Of a stretch of DNA of 7,749 nt, positions 6,508 to 7,749 are shown piece by piece. A program made the translations under genes and the position numbers. Numbering within the stretch: position 1 is the first letter of the stretch; the number at the start of each line of letters is the position of its first letter. The stretch spans positions 1 through 7,749 of the forward strand of contig CAMEZU010000080.1 in NCBI GenBank assembly GCA_945947925.1, written 5' to 3'. The notes under the pieces are model-generated. The model was not told the origin of the DNA. It worked only from the letters and a program-made list of their open reading frames with translations, and searched no databases. Source of the stretch: an uncultured Verrucomicrobiota bacterium (GTDB lineage: Bacteria; Verrucomicrobiota; Kiritimatiellia; RFP12; UBA1067).

Positions 6508-6781
6508 CCGGGATGTCGAACTTGCGCGCGACGAGCGCCTCAAGCTCCTCGAGCACCTCGGCGGCCTGGGGACCGCTGGCGGTGACCTTCAGCACCGTGC
6601 CGCAGGTCGCCTCGAGCGTCATAAGCGCCATGATCGACTTGCCGGAGACGCTGTTGCCGTCCTTCTCGACCTCGACGTCGGCGTCGAAGCGGCTCGCGAC
6701 CTTCGCGAAGAGACCGGCGGGTCGGACGTGCATGCCGTACTTGTTCTGGAGCGTGAGCTCCTTGGTGATCTTATCTGCCAT
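6497..6781 (-). CDS. ptsH: HPr phosphocarrier protein
   Basis: Small cytoplasmic phosphocarrier of the PEP:sugar phosphotransferase system, 94 residues (typical 85-95). It takes phosphate from enzyme I on His18, in the motif NKYGMHVRPAG (13-23). The regulatory site is Ser49 in SGKSIMALM (46-54), the position equivalent to Ser46 of Gram-positive HPr that HprK modifies. Both sites are present, so this HPr can serve in transport or relay and in HprK-dependent regulation. The ATG at 6781 is supported by the Shine-Dalgarno-like AAAGGG at 6790-6795, 8 nt upstream and inside the 3' end of hprK. The gene overlaps hprK and ptsI by 11 nt each, so the three are probably co-translated from one mRNA. A shift to a dedicated chromosomal paralogue such as NPr cannot be excluded, but the HprK neighbour and intact serine favour genuine HPr. 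Confidence 0.97.
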   Translation of the reverse strand: MADKITKELTLQNKYGMHVRPAGLFAKVASRFDADVEVEKDGNSVSGKSIMALMTLEATCGTVLKVTASGPQAAEVLEELEALVARKFDIPDEQ

Positions 6782-7742
6782 TCGTTCTGCCCTTTCGTTT
6801 CAAATTCTGCGGATCGTCCGCGCGGCGGCGCAGACGCTCGGAAAGCTCGGCCACCGAATCGTAGCCGGCGTTGATCAGCTTCTGCTGCTGCGCAGCCGTC
6901 TCAACCAGGTTGACGAGATCCCGTCCCTCCGACACGGGAATGATGATATTCGGAACGTCCACGCCCAAGATCGTGCGCATCTTGCGCGTCTGCCCGATGC
7001 GGTCGACCTCCCCGCGGATCTCCTGGAGCCGCTTGAAGGTGATCACGAGCTGCAGGCGCTTCTCGCCCCGGACTGCATTGACCCCGAAGACGCTCGGCAC
7101 GTGCATGATGCCGATGCCGCGAATCTCCATGTAGCCGGCCGTGGACTCGCTCGCGCTCCCGAAGAGGAGGTTCGACGCCACGTCCTTGCGGATGCAGGTG
7201 AGGTCGTCGGCGATGAGCGCCGACCCGCGCTTGATCAGGCCAAGCGCCGTCTCGCTCTTGCCGAGCCCCGGATCGCCCTCGAACATGACGCCCAGGCCGC
7301 AGACCTCGACCATCGTGCCGTAGATCGACGTCCGCGGCGCCCCGAGCTGCTCGAGGATGAACGTCGCCAGCCGCGCGAAGACTCGGGTTTGCAACGGAGA
7401 GGTGAGAATCACCGCGCCCATCTCGTCGGCCATCTTGCGCGTGACCGCGTCGGGCTTGTGCCCGTTCGTGGTCACGAACAGCCAGGCCTTGCGCTCGACC
7501 AGCGCCCGGAAGCGCTCCTCGCGCACCCGGCGGTCCAGCGACTTGAGATAGGCCGACTCGGCGTTGCCGATCAGCTGCACGCGCGCCCAGGCGAAGTCCT
7601 CGAAGAAGCCCGTGAGGGCGAGACCCGGCCGGTTCACGACCGGTTCCTCGATCACGCGGTCGAGGAAGGCCTCCCCGGCGGCGACCTGAAGCTGCAACCT
7701 CTCCCGACCGGCTTCGTAGAAGTCGGCCGCGGTGAAGGGCAC
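6771..7742 (-). CDS. hprK: HPr kinase/phosphorylase (start uncertain, may extend past right edge)
   Basis: Bifunctional cytoplasmic enzyme that phosphorylates HPr on its regulatory serine and removes that phosphate. Counting from the GTG at 7742, an N-terminal domain (about 1-130, with VNRPGLALTGFF at 37-48) precedes the kinase domain. That domain has a Walker A loop GDPGLGKS (156-163), the acidic pair ADD (178-180), the family signature EIRGIGIMHVPSVFG (206-220), and a C-terminal segment with IPVSEGRDLVNLVETAA (268-284). The usual P-loop is GDSGVGKS, so Ser is Pro here. The (V/I)HG motif just before it reads IYG, with Tyr141 where I expect the conserved His. The 323 residues fit the family's 310-350. 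The start is doubtful: the reading frame stays open to the window edge and AAAGGG sits only 1 nt before the GTG, too close to be its ribosome site, so an upstream start is possible. It overlaps ptsH by 11 nt, placing kinase and substrate together. Confidence 0.93.
   Translation of the reverse strand: MPFTAADFYEAGRERLQLQVAAGEAFLDRVIEEPVVNRPGLALTGFFEDFAWARVQLIGNAESAYLKSLDRRVREERFRALVERKAWLFVTTNGHKPDAVTRKMADEMGAVILTSPLQTRVFARLATFILEQLGAPRTSIYGTMVEVCGLGVMFEGDPGLGKSETALGLIKRGSALIADDLTCIRKDVASNLLFGSASESTAGYMEIRGIGIMHVPSVFGVNAVRGEKRLQLVITFKRLQEIRGEVDRIGQTRKMRTILGVDVPNIIIPVSEGRDLVNLVETAAQQQKLINAGYDSVAELSERLRRRADDPQNLKRKGRTNGR
6790..6795 (-). promoter_or_regulatory. Ribosome binding site for ptsH
   Basis: The minus strand reads AAAGGG followed by 8 nt and the ptsH ATG at 6781. 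It lies inside the hprK coding sequence and supports the ptsH start. Confidence 0.7.
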
Positions 7743-7749
7743 GCCCTTT

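Noticed and set aside
4771..6585. A 604-codon open frame on the plus strand opposite ptsI
   Set aside because: It is the antisense shadow of a gene with clear enzyme I motifs. High GC content and strong third-position bias keep the opposite frame open. Its translation is rich in Arg, Ala, Val and Asp with no family motif.

Overview
The window is a compact, GC-rich (by eye about 65%) stretch in which all eight recognisable protein genes lie on the minus strand, so they read from right to left. No gene-free stretch is longer than about 100 bases. I see no tRNA, rRNA, CRISPR array, insertion sequence or phage gene. The protein style suggests the PVC superphylum, perhaps Verrucomicrobiota, Kiritimatiellota or Lentisphaerota. 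The main signs are an HPr kinase with a 'VNRPGLALTGFF' N-terminus and an 'IPVxEGRDLVNLVETAA' C-terminus, the 'GGSTTSHVALLAR' form of the enzyme I active site, and a secreted LamG-domain protein. This is inference from remembered family patterns, not a search result.

Right-hand block (7742 to 3830), a four-gene translationally coupled cluster: HPr kinase/phosphorylase (hprK), HPr (ptsH), enzyme I (ptsI) and a compact FabH-like ketoacyl-ACP synthase III. The first two junctions each overlap by 11 nt and the third is an ATGA overlap. HprK, HPr and enzyme I form the general part of a phosphotransferase system. HPr keeps both its catalytic histidine and its regulatory serine. No sugar permease (EII) gene is visible, so the role could be regulatory, sugar uptake with EIIs encoded elsewhere, or both. 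The FabH-like gene as fourth member is unexpected.

Middle (3785 to 2562): mannonate dehydratase (uxuA), a hexuronate catabolism enzyme, with its own strong-looking promoter (TTGTTG, 17 nt, TGCTATAAT) and a good ribosome binding site.

Left-hand block (2559 to 1): rsmE (16S rRNA m3U1498 methyltransferase), a calcineurin-like metallophosphoesterase joined to it by an ATGA overlap, and the first 347 codons of a secreted LamG-domain protein that runs off the left edge. rsmE has an extended -10 box (TGATATAAT) only 8 nt before its ATG, and the ATG lies in the loop of a perfect 7-bp inverted repeat. This suggests a near-leaderless rsmE transcript and a hairpin formed only on readthrough RNA from uxuA. 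It is the most interesting regulatory structure here.

Most of the window is ordinary housekeeping and carbon-metabolism content. I do not see an undescribed defence or mobile system. The points that deserve checking are the rsmE start-codon hairpin, the FabH-like gene coupled to the PTS genes, and an apparent His-to-Tyr change just before the P-loop of HprK.
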